64,000 nt of DNA from JBDSLU01 sp963844435 (GCA_963844435.1 CAWJOG010000021.1:682001-746000); one strand, 5' to 3'. Positions 39,850 through 48,244 are shown, numbered from the stretch's first letter. Numbers and translations are program-made. The notes: generated by a model not told the origin, from the sequence alone.

Positions 39850-40037
39850 CTCGTTTTGTTGGCGGCCGCGCGCCTCACGCGCGGCCGCGGGCCGCCTCCG
39901 AGCGTGCGGGCTGCGATTCGCGGCGCTGGGCGCGCCGCGGCGCCCGCCCGCGGGCGGCCGATCCACGCTACAATGAACGGTTCCCCGCGGCTCCCGCGGC
40001 CGGTCCAAGTGTGTCCCCGAAGAACCCTGAGCTCCTG
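39850..40037 (+). other. Intergenic region ahead of typA with a GC-rich hairpin and a -10-like element
   Basis: A perfect 11-bp hairpin has arms GCGGCCGCGCG (39862-39872) and CGCGCGGCCGC (39878-39888) around CCTCA, 13 bases after the TonB-like gene stop. It has no T-run, so it could be a Rho-assisted end or a processing structure. TACAAT at 39969-39974 is a good -10 match 63 bases before the typA ATG, without a clear -35. No gene is seen in these 188 bases. Confidence 0.5.
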
Positions 40038-41859
40038 ATGCGTCCTGTCGCCAATCCCGCCATCCGCAACATCGCCATCGTCGCGCACGTCGATCACGGC
40101 AAGACCACGCTGGTCGACGCCCTGCTCCACCAGAGCGGCATCTTCCGATCCAACGAGCGCGTCGCCGAGCGCGCCATGGACAACACCGATCTGGAGCGCG
40201 AGCGCGGGATCACCATCCTGGCGAAGAACACCGCCGTCCACTACAAGGACCACCTGATCAACATCGTCGACACGCCGGGCCACGCCGACTTCGGCGGCGA
40301 GGTCGAGCGCACGCTGTCGATGGTCGACGGCATCCTGCTGCTGGTGGACGCGTCGGAAGGCCCGCTGCCGCAGACGCGCTTCGTGCTGCGCAAGGCGCTC
40401 GAGCGGCGGCTGACGCCGGCGGTCGTGATCAACAAGATCGATCGGCCGGACGCGCGACCGAAGGAAGTGCTGAACGAGGTCTACGACCTCTTCATCGATC
40501 TCGACGCCACCGAGGATCAGCTCGACTTCCCGGTCATCTACTGCAACGCGCGCGCCGGCACCTCGACGATGGATCTGGCGAATGCCGGCACCGACCTGCG
40601 GCCGCTGTTCGACGCCATCATCGAGCACATCCCGCCGCCGCACGGCGTCGTCGATCATCCGCTGCAGATGCTGATCGCCAACCTCGACTCGAGCGAGTAC
40701 CTCGGGCGCATCGCCGATCGGGCGCATCTTCAACGGCAAGGTCAAGCTGAACGACCCCGTCGTCGTGGCCAAGCTCGATGGCGCGACGCAGCAGACCAAG
40801 GTCACCAAGCTGTTCGCCTTCGACGGGCTGAAGCGCGTCGACATCACCGAGGCGGCCGCCGGCGAGATCGTCTGCCTGGCCGGTGTCGAGAACATCACCA
40901 TCGGCGAGACGGTGACCGATCCGCTGAACCCGATGCCGATTCCGCCCGTCGCCATCGACGAGCCGACGGTGTCGATGGTCTTCGGCGTCAACACCTCGCC
41001 ACTCGCCGGTCGCGAAGGCCAGTACGTCACCTCGCGCAACCTGCGCGATCGCCTCGACAAGGAGCTGATCGGCAACGTCTCGATCCGCTGCGAGGACACC
41101 GGATCGCCGGAGGCGATCAAGGTCATCGGCCGCGGCGAGCTGCAGCTCGCGATCCTCATCGAGATGATGCGGCGCGAGAGCTTCGAGCTCCAGGTGTCGC
41201 GGCCGGAGATCGTCACCAAGGACACGCCGCAGGGCAAGGTCGAGCCGGTCGAGGACGTCGTGATCGACGTGCCCGAGGACTTCCAGGGCGTCGTGATCGC
41301 CAGCATGGGCACGCGCCGCGGCACGCCGACGCGCATGGTGAACAACGGCAGCGGCCGCGTCCGCCTCGAGTTCCGCATCCCGTCGCGCGGCCTCATCGGC
41401 TTCCGCTCGCAGTTCCTCACCGACACCCGCGGCACCGGCATCATGAACCACCTGTTCGCCGGCTGGGAGCCGTGGCACGGTCCGATCGCCGCCCGCGCCG
41501 AGGGCGTGCTCGTCTCGGATCGCGTCGGCGCCGCCACTGCGTTTGCCATCGCCAACCTCCAGGACCGCGGCGAGATCTTCATCGACCCGGCGACCGAGGT
41601 CTACGAGGGCATGATCATCGGCGAGAACTCCCGCCAGAACGACCTCGACGTCAACATCACCAAGGAAAAGAAGCAGACGAACATGCGCGCGTCGAGCGCC
41701 GACGAAGCCATCCGTCTGATTCCGCCGAAGAAGCTCTCCCTCGAGCAGGCGATCGAGTTCATCAACGACGACGAGCTGGTCGAGATCACGCCGAAGAGCA
41801 TCCGCCTGCGCAAGAAGATCCTCAACGGCAACCAGCGTCCCAAGAAGAGCAACGACTAG
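40038..41859 (+). CDS. typA: Translational GTPase TypA/BipA, one frameshift
   Basis: This 607-residue ribosome-associated GTPase acts in stress adaptation and 50S assembly. G1 is AHVDHGKTTLVDAL, the switch I region has ERGITILAKN, G3 is DTPGHADF and G4 is NKIDRPDA. The C-terminal half has PTVSMVFGVNTSPLAGREG, the EF-G-like domain V and the TypA-specific ending with SRGLIGFRSQFLTDTRGTG, MNHLFAGWEPWHG and ITKEKKQTNMRAS. A shift near 40715 separates the G domain from domain II. The ATG at 40038 gives the standard start (MRPVANPAIRNIAIV). The HAD gene follows immediately. Confidence 0.93.
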
Positions 41860-41870
41860 TGCCCGGCACG

Positions 41871-42413
41871 ATGGTGTCGCCGCCGCCGGCCGCTGCGGCG
41901 CCCGCCGTGGTGAAGGTGCTGGCCTTCGATTGGGGCCACACCCTGATGGACGAGCGCCGGGACCGCCACGTCCCGCTCGACGATCGCCCCGCGCACCTGA
42001 TGCCCGGCGTCCGCGAGGCGCTGAGTGGGCTCGGAGTGCCGCTGGCGGTGTGGGCGAACACGCGTGAAGGCGACGAGCGCCACGTCCGCGCCTGGCTGAC
42101 GCGGGCCGGCCTCGACGGCGTTTTCTCGTGGGTGATCACCTCGACCGACGCCGGCGCCCGCAAGCCGTCGACGCGCTTCTTCGACTACGCGCTGACGCGC
42201 TGCGGCTGTACGCCACAAGATGTGCTGTTCGTCGGCAACCAGCTGAATACCGACGTTGCCGGTGCCAATCGCGCCGGCATCCGCAGCGTCTGGCTGGCCG
42301 GCGAGGCCTACTGCAGCGACGATGACCGCCCGTGCGACGCGACGCCGACCTACACGATCCAGAACCTCTCGGATCTGCCGGCGCTGGTGCGTCAGCTCGT
42401 GCAGGCCAGCTAA
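41871..42413 (+). CDS. HAD-superfamily hydrolase (putative phosphatase)
   Basis: This protein of about 180 residues has motif I VLAFDWGHTLMDE. The second aspartate of the usual DxD is replaced by Gly (D-W-G-H-T-L), so the acid/base is missing or shifted. LAVWANTREGD is motif II, ARKPSTRFFDYAL motif III and VLFVGNQLNTDVAGANRAG motif IV. Without the second Asp, phosphatase activity may be weak. A GTG at 41859 overlapping the typA TAG (TAGTG) is an alternative start. The neighbour downstream is a histidine phosphatase. Confidence 0.8.
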   Translation: MVSPPPAAAAPAVVKVLAFDWGHTLMDERRDRHVPLDDRPAHLMPGVREALSGLGVPLAVWANTREGDERHVRAWLTRAGLDGVFSWVITSTDAGARKPSTRFFDYALTRCGCTPQDVLFVGNQLNTDVAGANRAGIRSVWLAGEAYCSDDDRPCDATPTYTIQNLSDLPALVRQLVQAS

Positions 42414-42449
42414 GGAACACCCGCAGCGCCGCGATGTCAGAATCAGGTC

Positions 42450-43004
42450 GTGCAGTCCGCGCGACCGCGCGTCGTCGTCTTCGAGACGCACGCGACGAGC
42501 CTCGACAACGAGGCTGGGCTCGCGTCGGGCTGGTTCGACGTCGGGCTGTCGCCACGGGGCGAACAGCAGGCGCGGGAGCTGGGCGAACGCCGCCGCCGTG
42601 ACGCCTTCGCCGCCGTCTACTGCTCCGATCTCACGCGCGCGGCGCGCACCGCCGAACTCGCCTTCGGTGAGCGTGGCATCCCGATCGTGCGCGATGTGCG
42701 CCTGCGCGAGTGCGACTATGGCGCGCTGACCAGGCATCCGGCGGCGGACATCGAAGCGTCGCGTACGCGCCACATCGTGGAGCCGTTCCCTGGGGGCGAG
42801 AGCTACGAGCAGTGCGTCGCCCGAGTCTCGGCCTGGCTCACCGACGCGGAGGCGGCGCATCCAGGCCGCACGGTCCTCGTCATCGGCCACCGCGCGACGT
42901 TCTACGCCTTCGAGCACCTGCTGCGGGGAATTCCGCTCGAGCAGGCGATCGACGCTCGGTGGTCCTGGCAGCCAGGCTGGACCTACTCGGAAGAACGGCG
43001 CTGA
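42450..43004 (+). CDS. Histidine phosphatase-family protein with an ETHAT variant motif
   Basis: This 184-residue protein of the phosphoglycerate-mutase-like superfamily starts with GTG. The catalytic His lies in VVVFETHATSLDNEAG, where the usual Arg-His-Gly is Thr-His-Ala. The rest is standard: LSPRGEQQARELGE, YCSDLTRAARTAEL, LRECDYG, EPFPGGESYEQCV and VLVIGHRATFYAFEHLL. A subfamily with an E-T-H-S/A-T start and this overall sequence exists in other bacteria, so the variation is probably inherited. The substrate is unknown. Confidence 0.85.
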   Translation: MQSARPRVVVFETHATSLDNEAGLASGWFDVGLSPRGEQQARELGERRRRDAFAAVYCSDLTRAARTAELAFGERGIPIVRDVRLRECDYGALTRHPAADIEASRTRHIVEPFPGGESYEQCVARVSAWLTDAEAAHPGRTVLVIGHRATFYAFEHLLRGIPLEQAIDARWSWQPGWTYSEERR

Positions 43005-43022
43005 GCGGCGCCGGTTCGCGGT

Positions 43023-43478
43023 TCAGCGATCGAGGTCCTCGGCTTCGTCGAGAAGCGCCATGTCGGCGAGATCTTTCGGACGGCCGACTGCCGTCTTGTT
43101 GGCGATGAAGTCCGCTTTGGACAACACCGCAACGTCGCCTTCGGCCAGGTGAACGGTCACACGGCGCTCCCATGCGTCGGCGAAGCTCACACCTGTGATA
43201 CCAGACAGGATGTCGATACGGGCAGGCGGCAGGCCCATCTGAAAGACGGTGTCAGTCCTGGTGAGGTCCTCGACCGACAAATCGGAGAGCGGTGCGCCGA
43301 ACGCGGCCAGCGCGCGAAGGGTACGGGCGGCGTTGTCCGGCGTCGGGCGCACCCAGATGTCGAGATCGCCGGTGGCCCGGGGCACGCCGTGCGCCGCCAG
43401 CGCGTGCGCGCCTACGATGAGGAACTCAACGCCGGCCGCGGACAGTGCGGACAATATGTCGGCGAAGTCTGGGTTCAT
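43023..43478 (-). CDS. Nucleotidyltransferase-fold protein (AbiEii/MNT-like), partner of a small overlapping gene
   Basis: This 151-residue protein begins MNPDFADILSALSAAGVEFL and carries the nucleotidyltransferase core IVGAHALAAHGVPRATGDLD with the metal-binding D-L-D, then VLSKADFIANKTAVGRPKDL. Such proteins occur as toxin or antitoxin parts in two-gene modules that modify tRNA or proteins with nucleotides. The start at 43478 is chosen from the family consensus. It overlaps the upstream small gene by 53 bases in another frame. Confidence 0.85.
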   Translation of the reverse strand: MNPDFADILSALSAAGVEFLIVGAHALAAHGVPRATGDLDIWVRPTPDNAARTLRALAAFGAPLSDLSVEDLTRTDTVFQMGLPPARIDILSGITGVSFADAWERRVTVHLAEGDVAVLSKADFIANKTAVGRPKDLADMALLDEAEDLDR

Positions 43479-43632
43479 CGCCCGTGGGCTCCTTGAACTG
43501 CCAGGCCTGCACCGACAATGTCCAGACCATCGCCATCCGCTCTGCCGGGGTGAGGTCCCGGACATCGTGCTCCCTGCCCTGGCGCGCGAGCGTCGTCTTG
43601 CGCACGGGGTAGTCCTTCCTCACAGACACCAT
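43426..43632 (-). CDS. Small protein of a two-gene module with the nucleotidyltransferase
   Basis: This 68-residue protein begins MVSVRKDYPVRKTTL and contains DLTPAERMAMVWTLSVQAWQ, then a basic tail RLRRHIVRTVRGRR. I recall the pattern T-P-A-E-R-x-x-M-V-W-x-L followed by W-x-F and a basic end from small proteins encoded next to nucleotidyltransferases in other bacteria, though I cannot name the family. The frame overlaps the nucleotidyltransferase gene by 53 bases, so both depend on one mRNA. It could be the antitoxin or adaptor subunit. Confidence 0.65.
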   Translation of the reverse strand: MVSVRKDYPVRKTTLARQGREHDVRDLTPAERMAMVWTLSVQAWQFKEPTGDEPRLRRHIVRTVRGRR

Positions 43633-43668
43633 CGAAGTATACGTCTGGCACCACGAGGCATGCCGGCG

Positions 43669-44574
43669 TCAGACCGTCGTCTTCGCGATGATCGGCGCCA
43701 GCGTCTTCTCGAGCTCGGCGTCGTCCTTGGGGATCGTCACGCCCGCGAACAGGAACCAGCGCTCCTTGTGCATCGCGGTCTGTCCCGGCGCCAGCTTCAC
43801 CAGGGGGCCGAGGCTTTCGACCTCGAAGAAGCTGGCCTCGGTGTAGACCTCGGTGTTGGAGCCGTGGTCGGTGTACGTGGCCTTCGGATCGAAGGGGATG
43901 CGCTTCACGAAGAGCAGGCCCTGGCGCGCGTAGGCGGCCCAGCCCACCTTGTTCATGATGCCGACCTTCTGCGGCGTGTTCTTCGACGCGTCGCCGGTCA
44001 GGCGGAGGAAGCGCGGCCCGTGCTGCCAGCGCGAGTCGGACAGGTCGGTGTAGTGCCAGAGGACGACCGGCCGCGCCGGCAGGAACTCGTCCTCGTGCCT
44101 GATGAACGGCTCGTGCGGCAGGATCGCGGTGCCGTTGCCGTTCATGATCGTCAGGCCCCAGGTGGCGAGCTCGGTCGGGACGGTGCCCCGGTTGGTGAGC
44201 CGGTGCTCGACGGTCACGCCGGGGCCGCGTTCGTCGAGGGTGACGACCAGCTCCTTCTGCACGTGCGTGGTCGGTTCGACGGGCTGCATCAGCTTCACGC
44301 CGCGCGGGCCCTCGGGCATGTGGCCGATCGGGCCGTTGTCCGGCCCGTAGCTGCGCACGGGGTGCTCGGGCGCGATCCAGATGCGGTGGCCGGCCCAGAG
44401 CTGCCATTGGTTGGGCTTGTCGAGGACGCCTGGCGAGCCGCCGAGGATGTTCTCGCCCTTCGCCAGCGCGTAATGGACGATGCGCGGGCCGATGTCGGTC
44501 GTGACGATCAGCTCGGCGTCACCATTGCTGAGCTTCAGGCAGTTGGGCAGGTTGTGCCAGGCGACCTTTTCCAC
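43669..44574 (-). CDS. DUF4380-type protein (aldose-epimerase-like fold)
   Basis: This 301-residue protein is in one intact frame. The N-terminus NCLKLSNGDAELIVTTDIGP and GHRIWIAPEHPVRSYGPDN, then LTNRGTVPTELATWGLTIM, fit the DUF4380 group. Its beta-sandwich resembles the galactose mutarotase fold. KERWFLFAGVTIPKDDAELE closes the domain. No signal peptide is seen, so it acts in the cytoplasm. The enzymatic role is unknown. It is divergently placed from the FKBP gene, with 145 bases between. Confidence 0.75.
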   Translation of the reverse strand: MEKVAWHNLPNCLKLSNGDAELIVTTDIGPRIVHYALAKGENILGGSPGVLDKPNQWQLWAGHRIWIAPEHPVRSYGPDNGPIGHMPEGPRGVKLMQPVEPTTHVQKELVVTLDERGPGVTVEHRLTNRGTVPTELATWGLTIMNGNGTAILPHEPFIRHEDEFLPARPVVLWHYTDLSDSRWQHGPRFLRLTGDASKNTPQKVGIMNKVGWAAYARQGLLFVKRIPFDPKATYTDHGSNTEVYTEASFFEVESLGPLVKLAPGQTAMHKERWFLFAGVTIPKDDAELEKTLAPIIAKTTV

Positions 44575-44719
44575 GTCCGCTCCTCGTCTGTGCGCCCAGC
44601 CGGTGGGCGAGCGCGTGCCAGCCTAGCAGCGTCGCGGAAACCGGGCAATGCAGCCGTGCGCGGACCGGAACTCGGGATACCATGGACGGGCCTCGTGTGC
44701 CGTCTTTTGAAGGAATTTC

Positions 44720-45166
44720 TTGCTGCGCCGATCCCTCCTCGCCCTGATGCTCGCCCTTGCCGTCACCGCCTGCGGCGGCGGCGACGACAACCCCAACGGC
44801 CCGTCGACACCCCCGCCACAGGGTCCGGCCAACCTCGTCGTCGAGGATCTGACCGTCGGCACGGGGGCCGAAGCCACCGGCGGCCGCCAGTTGACCGTCA
44901 CCTATAACCTCTACCATTACGACCCGGCTGGAAATGGCGGGCGCGGCGCGCTCATCCAGGGTCCCGCGCCGTTCACGTTCCGGCAGGGGACGAACGCGAC
45001 CATCCCGGGCTTCGAGCAGGGCACTCACGGCATGCTCGTCGGCGGTATCCGCCGCATCACCATTCCCCCGTCGCTTGCTTACGGCGCCGCCGGCAACCCC
45101 GACGCCGGCATTGCGGGCAACGAGTGGATCGTGTTCGACGTGCAGCTGAACGCCGTCGCCGACTGA
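44720..45166 (+). CDS. FKBP-type peptidyl-prolyl isomerase lipoprotein
   Basis: This 148-residue lipoprotein starts with TTG, preceded by a good ribosome-binding site AAGGAA 4 bases upstream. LLALMLALAVTACGGGDD is the lipoprotein signal. The FKBP domain follows: LVVEDLTVGTGAEATGGRQL, PFTFRQGTNATIPGFEQGTH, GMLVGGIRRITIPPSLAYG and WIVFDVQL. It should speed proline isomerisation of exported proteins. The N-x-Y-H-Y-D segment replaces the usual Y-x-G-x-x-x-D-G, so the active-site aspartate loop is altered. Confidence 0.87.
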   Translation: MLRRSLLALMLALAVTACGGGDDNPNGPSTPPPQGPANLVVEDLTVGTGAEATGGRQLTVTYNLYHYDPAGNGGRGALIQGPAPFTFRQGTNATIPGFEQGTHGMLVGGIRRITIPPSLAYGAAGNPDAGIAGNEWIVFDVQLNAVAD

Positions 45167-45172
45167 CCGCCG

Positions 45173-46054
45173 CTACTCTTCGGCCGGGATGGCGTCGGCC
45201 GCGCCGCCGAACCGCGTCGCGGCCACGAGCCCGGCGATGATCAGCACCGCGCCGATCGCCTTCCATCGGTCGATCGGTTCGTGCAGCCAGACCGCGGCGG
45301 TGCCGACCGCGGCGACCGGGATCACGTTCGAGTAGATGGCGGTCTGCGAGCTGCCGATGCGCTGCACCGCGGTGTTCCACAACACGTAGGACAGGTTGAG
45401 CGCGAGCAGCGCCGACAGGCTGGTGCCGATCCAGGCGCCGGCGCTGACCTGCGCCCAGTCGACCGCGAGCATGTCGGGGATCGCATACGGCAGGTAGAAG
45501 AGCGTGCCGAGCGCCATCGACCAGCCGGTGACGACGAGGGGCGAGTGGCGGGTCAGCAGTGGCTTGGCCGCGATGGTGTAGGCCGACCACGCCAGCACGG
45601 CCCCGAAGGTCAGGGCGTCGCCGACGAGCGAGGTCGTCGACATCCCGGCGTCGAGGCCGACGACGAAGTACATGCCGACGACCGACACCGCGATGCCGAT
45701 CCAGTAGGCGCGCGACAGCCGCTCGAGGCCCATCGCCGCGTTGGTCAGCGCCACGACCAGCGGCACCAGGCCGACGATCAGCGAGGCGTTCGCCACCGAC
45801 GTCCGCGACATGCCGCTCAGGAAGAACAGCTGGTAGAGGAACTGTCCGTAGAGCCCCAGTCCGGCCAGCTGGATCCAGTCGCGCCGCGTGGGTCGCGTGC
45901 GGGCCGTGAAGGCCAGCAGGATCAGGAAGACGCCGGAGGCGACGAGCAGGCGGAGGGCGTTGAACGCGGGCGGCGGCAACTCGCGCAGCACCACCTTGAT
46001 GAGCGAGTAGTTCGCTCCCCAGATCACGACCATCAGGACGAGCAGCAGATGCAT
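45173..46054 (-). CDS. EamA/DMT-superfamily transporter
   Basis: This is an integral membrane protein of 293 residues with ten predicted helices in two EamA repeats. The first repeat includes VLMVVIWGANYSLIKVVL and the second DALTFGAVLAWSAYTIAAK with AIYSNVIPVAAVGTAAVWL. Members export metabolites such as amino acids or purines. The ATG at 46054 (MHLLLVLM) is preferred to an upstream in-frame ATG at 46105, which would lie inside the terminator of the atp cluster. It is separated from that cluster by the terminator, so it must have its own promoter. Confidence 0.9.
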   Translation of the reverse strand: MHLLLVLMVVIWGANYSLIKVVLRELPPPAFNALRLLVASGVFLILLAFTARTRPTRRDWIQLAGLGLYGQFLYQLFFLSGMSRTSVANASLIVGLVPLVVALTNAAMGLERLSRAYWIGIAVSVVGMYFVVGLDAGMSTTSLVGDALTFGAVLAWSAYTIAAKPLLTRHSPLVVTGWSMALGTLFYLPYAIPDMLAVDWAQVSAGAWIGTSLSALLALNLSYVLWNTAVQRIGSSQTAIYSNVIPVAAVGTAAVWLHEPIDRWKAIGAVLIIAGLVAATRFGGAADAIPAEE

Positions 46055-46071
46055 GCGCGGCGCGCGGGCGC

Positions 46072-46110
46072 AAAAAAAGACGGGGGCGCCAGTTTCCACT
46101 GGCACCCCCG
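46072..46110 (-). terminator. Rho-independent terminator of the F0 ATP synthase cluster
   Basis: On the minus strand the arms CGGGGGTGCCAGT and ACTGGCGCCCCCG pair (13 bp, one G-T wobble) around GGAA. TCTTTTTTT follows at 46079-46072. It lies 63 bases after the atpE stop and ends the atpZ-I-B-E transcript. Confidence 0.9.
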
Positions 46111-46172
46111 CGTGAGCCGACGCCGAATGTGTGACGTGATGCGTGCCGACCCTCAGGACGGGTCGGTCGCCA

Positions 46173-46514
46173 TCAGCCGCGGAACGGGTTCTGGAAGAAC
46201 AGCAGGAACGAGATGAGCAGCACGTAAATCACGAGGGACTCGATCAGCACGAGGCCCAGGATCAGCGAGCCGCGGATGTCGCCGGCCGCGCTCGGGTTGC
46301 GGGCAATGCCCTCGACCGCCGCGCTGACCGCCTTGCCCTGGCCGAGCGCGCCGAACGCCGCCGCGAATGCCAGCGCGAAGCCGGCCGTGATGATCGACCA
46401 CTGCGCCACGACCGTCGCGGTGGCCGCGCCGCCGCGCCGCGTCTCCTGCGCGAACGCCGGCGACAGGACGCCGGCCGCCAGAACCAGTGCCATCGTCAGA
46501 AACGTCTTCTTCAC
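46173..46514 (-). CDS. atpE: ATP synthase F0 subunit c with N-terminal signal-like extension
   Basis: The c subunit forms the membrane rotor ring. The N-terminus MKKTFLTMALVLAAGVLSPA looks like a cleavable signal peptide ending in AFAQ, an addition known from some c subunits. The two helices flank the polar loop ARNPSAAGDI, with the ion-binding Glu92 in VLIESLVIY. Aligned to the Ilyobacter Na+ ring (Q32, E65, S66, Y70), this protein has Q59, E92, S93 and Y97. Thr67 is replaced by Leu. Na+ use is therefore possible but unproven. It is the last gene before the terminator. Confidence 0.93.
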   Translation of the reverse strand: MKKTFLTMALVLAAGVLSPAFAQETRRGGAATATVVAQWSIITAGFALAFAAAFGALGQGKAVSAAVEGIARNPSAAGDIRGSLILGLVLIESLVIYVLLISFLLFFQNPFRG

Positions 46515-46692
46515 GTGTAGATCTCCCAGTGAGGCCGGCTGATGTCGTTCGCGCGCCGAAATGACGCCGAACGCGGGGAACCGGGATCCCCGGAGCCAGC
46601 GGCCTGTGGCCGCGGCGGGTGACGCCAGCCGGGTGGTGCCGGCCGGGCGTGCTGCGGCTCGTGCCGCAATCCTGCTGGCGGACGCGCGGCCG

Positions 46693-47498
46693 CTACGCGG
46701 CTGCGTGCGCTCCCGCCTCGTGCCCGTGCCCGTCGTTTTCGTGGGCCTCGTGCTCGTGCTCGGTGTGCACCGCCGCCGCGAGGTAGATGATCGTCAGCAT
46801 CACGAAGATGAACGCCTGCAGCGTGCCGGTGACGACGCCGAGCACCATCATCGGCAGCGGCGCCACGAACGGCACGATGGCTGCCGATGATCGCGACCAC
46901 CATTTCCTCGCCGAACACGTTGCCGAACAGGCGCAGCGACAGCGACATCACGCGCGACGCGTGGCTGATGAGCTCGATCGATCAGCACCAGCGGCGCGAT
47001 CCAGAGCGGCGCGCCAGGCATCACCGCGAAGTGCTTCAGGTAGTTGCCCACGCCCTGCTCCCGGAACCCCATCAGGTGGTAGAAGACCCACACGGTGATG
47101 GCGCAGCCGAGCGTGACGTTGATGCTCGCCGTCGGCGACATCAGGCCGGGTATCTTGCCCATGGCGTTGGCCACGAAGATGAACAGGCCGACCGACCCGA
47201 TGAGCGGCAGGAAGCTGGTCGCCCTTGGGCCCGATGTACTCGCGCAGGATGCCGAGCACGAAGCCGACCAGGTCCTCGAGCAGGATCTGGACCTTAGCCG
47301 GGGTTCTCGATGCTCAGGCGCGATTTCACGCCGACGGCCAGGGCGGTGATGGCCAGCACCACGATGACGCTCATCACGATAGTGCGCCGGGATGGCGTGG
47401 GCGGGGTCGAGCGTGAAGCCGAGGGCGTGGGCGATCGACGCGACCGTGCCGCCGAGCAGGCGGTTCACAGCCGTGACGATCCAGAATTCGTGATGCAT
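46693..47498 (-). CDS. atpB: ATP synthase F0 subunit a, frameshifted
   Basis: The a subunit forms the ion half-channels next to the c ring. The pieces are MHHEFWIVTAVNRLLGG, then SFLPLIGSVGLFIFVANAMG, ASINVTLGCAITVWVFYHLM, YLKHFAVMPGAPLWIAPLV, SLSLRLFGNVFGEEMVVAII (with the essential Arg in SLRLFGN) and MMVLGVVTGTLQAFIFVMLT. They come from three frames, with at least four shifts. The C-terminus is unusually rich in His, Glu and Ala (AAVHTEHEHEAHENDGHGHE). The total is about 268 residues. It sits between atpI and atpE. Confidence 0.87.
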
Positions 47499-47533
47499 GG
47501 TGTAAGATGCGCGAGCCTTCCCGTGCGTGCGCG

Positions 47534-48009
47534 CTATGACGCCGAGCCGGGCCGGCCAAGGCTGCGAACGGCTTCGGCGGTGGCCGGGGCGCGAGCGACG
47601 ATGCGCCGAGCAGCAGCCCAAGGGGATGCAGGCGCAAACGAGCAATCATAACGTACGCCAGCAGAGCCAGCAACGCGTAGCGGCCCGACATCTTCACGAT
47701 CAGCGAGCCGATCCCTGCGGCGCGCGGGCCTGGCGCGCCGGCATGCTCGGCAGCGGAAGGGTCCCGGTCGACGTCCGCATCGCCTGGAGCGCCGGGGCCG
47801 GGCGCCGGGGCGAGGGCGCGGACAGCGGCGTCGACGCTGCCGCGGATGGCGTAGAAGCTGACGATGGCCAGGACGCCGCCGCCGGCGATCCCCAGCAGGC
47901 CATATCGGGCCTTGACGGGGCGATTGCCAGCGCGGCCGCGGCCGCCAGGGCAGCACCAGACGAGGGCGCCTCGTTCGAGGCGGCGAGAGCAGGTCGGCGT
48001 GCTGCGCAT
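47534..48009 (-). CDS. ATP synthase subunit I-like membrane protein, frameshifted
   Basis: The protein has about 155 residues. A membrane helix GLLGIAGGGVLAIVSFYAIR is followed by a variable linker and a second hydrophobic part, RYALLALLAYVMIARLRLHP, ending APATAEAVRSLG. This two-part hydrophobic layout and the place between atpZ and atpB match AtpI-type proteins, which help c-ring assembly. The N-terminus (MRSTPTCSRRLERGALVWC) is disrupted by indels, so details are uncertain. Confidence 0.65.
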
Positions 48010-48014
48010 CAGGA

Positions 48015-48224
48015 TCACAGCCGTCGGGTCGCCCGGTAGATGTTGAGGATGCCCGCCGAGAAGCCCAGGCGAGAAACAGGAAGAACAGCCCAGGGCGCCG
48101 TGCCGAGCGTGCGGTCCAGCCAGAGGCCGGCGGCGACGCCGATGACGATGGCCAGGACGAACGACAGCCCGACCGCGCTCAGGGCCCCGAGCGTACGCAC
48201 CTGGTCCGGGGGCAGGAACGCCAT
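48015..48224 (-). CDS. AtpZ/AtpI-family protein
   Basis: This small membrane protein of about 69 residues begins MAFLPPDQVRTLGALSAVGL and has the helix SFVLAIVIGVAAGLWLD. LGTAPWAVL leads toward the end LGFSAGILNIYRATRRL. The G-x-x-x-G-x-W-L-D helix and the G-F-x-A-G-I-x-N-x-Y-R ending are those of the AtpZ family that precedes atpI in many operons. It probably aids ATP synthase assembly or Mg/Ca handling. An indel near 48090 removes a few residues of the second helix. It is the first gene of the F0 cluster. Confidence 0.75.
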   Translation of the reverse strand: MAFLPPDQVRTLGALSAVGLSFVLAIVIGVAAGLWLDRTLGTAPWAVLPVSRLGFSAGILNIYRATRRL

Positions 48225-48244
48225 GCCGGTAATATACTGACCTT
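48225..48244. promoter_or_regulatory. 20-bp bidirectional spacer with a shared AT-rich box
   Basis: Only 20 bases separate the atpZ ATG (minus) from the GTG of the VWFA gene (plus). They contain TAATATA at 48230-48236. TAATAT could be the -10 for the plus gene, ending 9 bases before its GTG. The overlapping TATATT could be the -10 for atpZ, ending 6 bases before its ATG. Either transcript would be leaderless or nearly so. Confidence 0.4.

Noticed and set aside
40038..41859. Frameshift in typA as a programmed event.
   Set aside because: There is no slippery heptamer or following structure near 40715, and many unrelated genes in the window show the same defect.
43023..43478. A complete AbiE phage-defence system.
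   Set aside because: Only the nucleotidyltransferase fold is present. The neighbour is a 68-residue protein and not an AbiEi-type winged-helix antitoxin.
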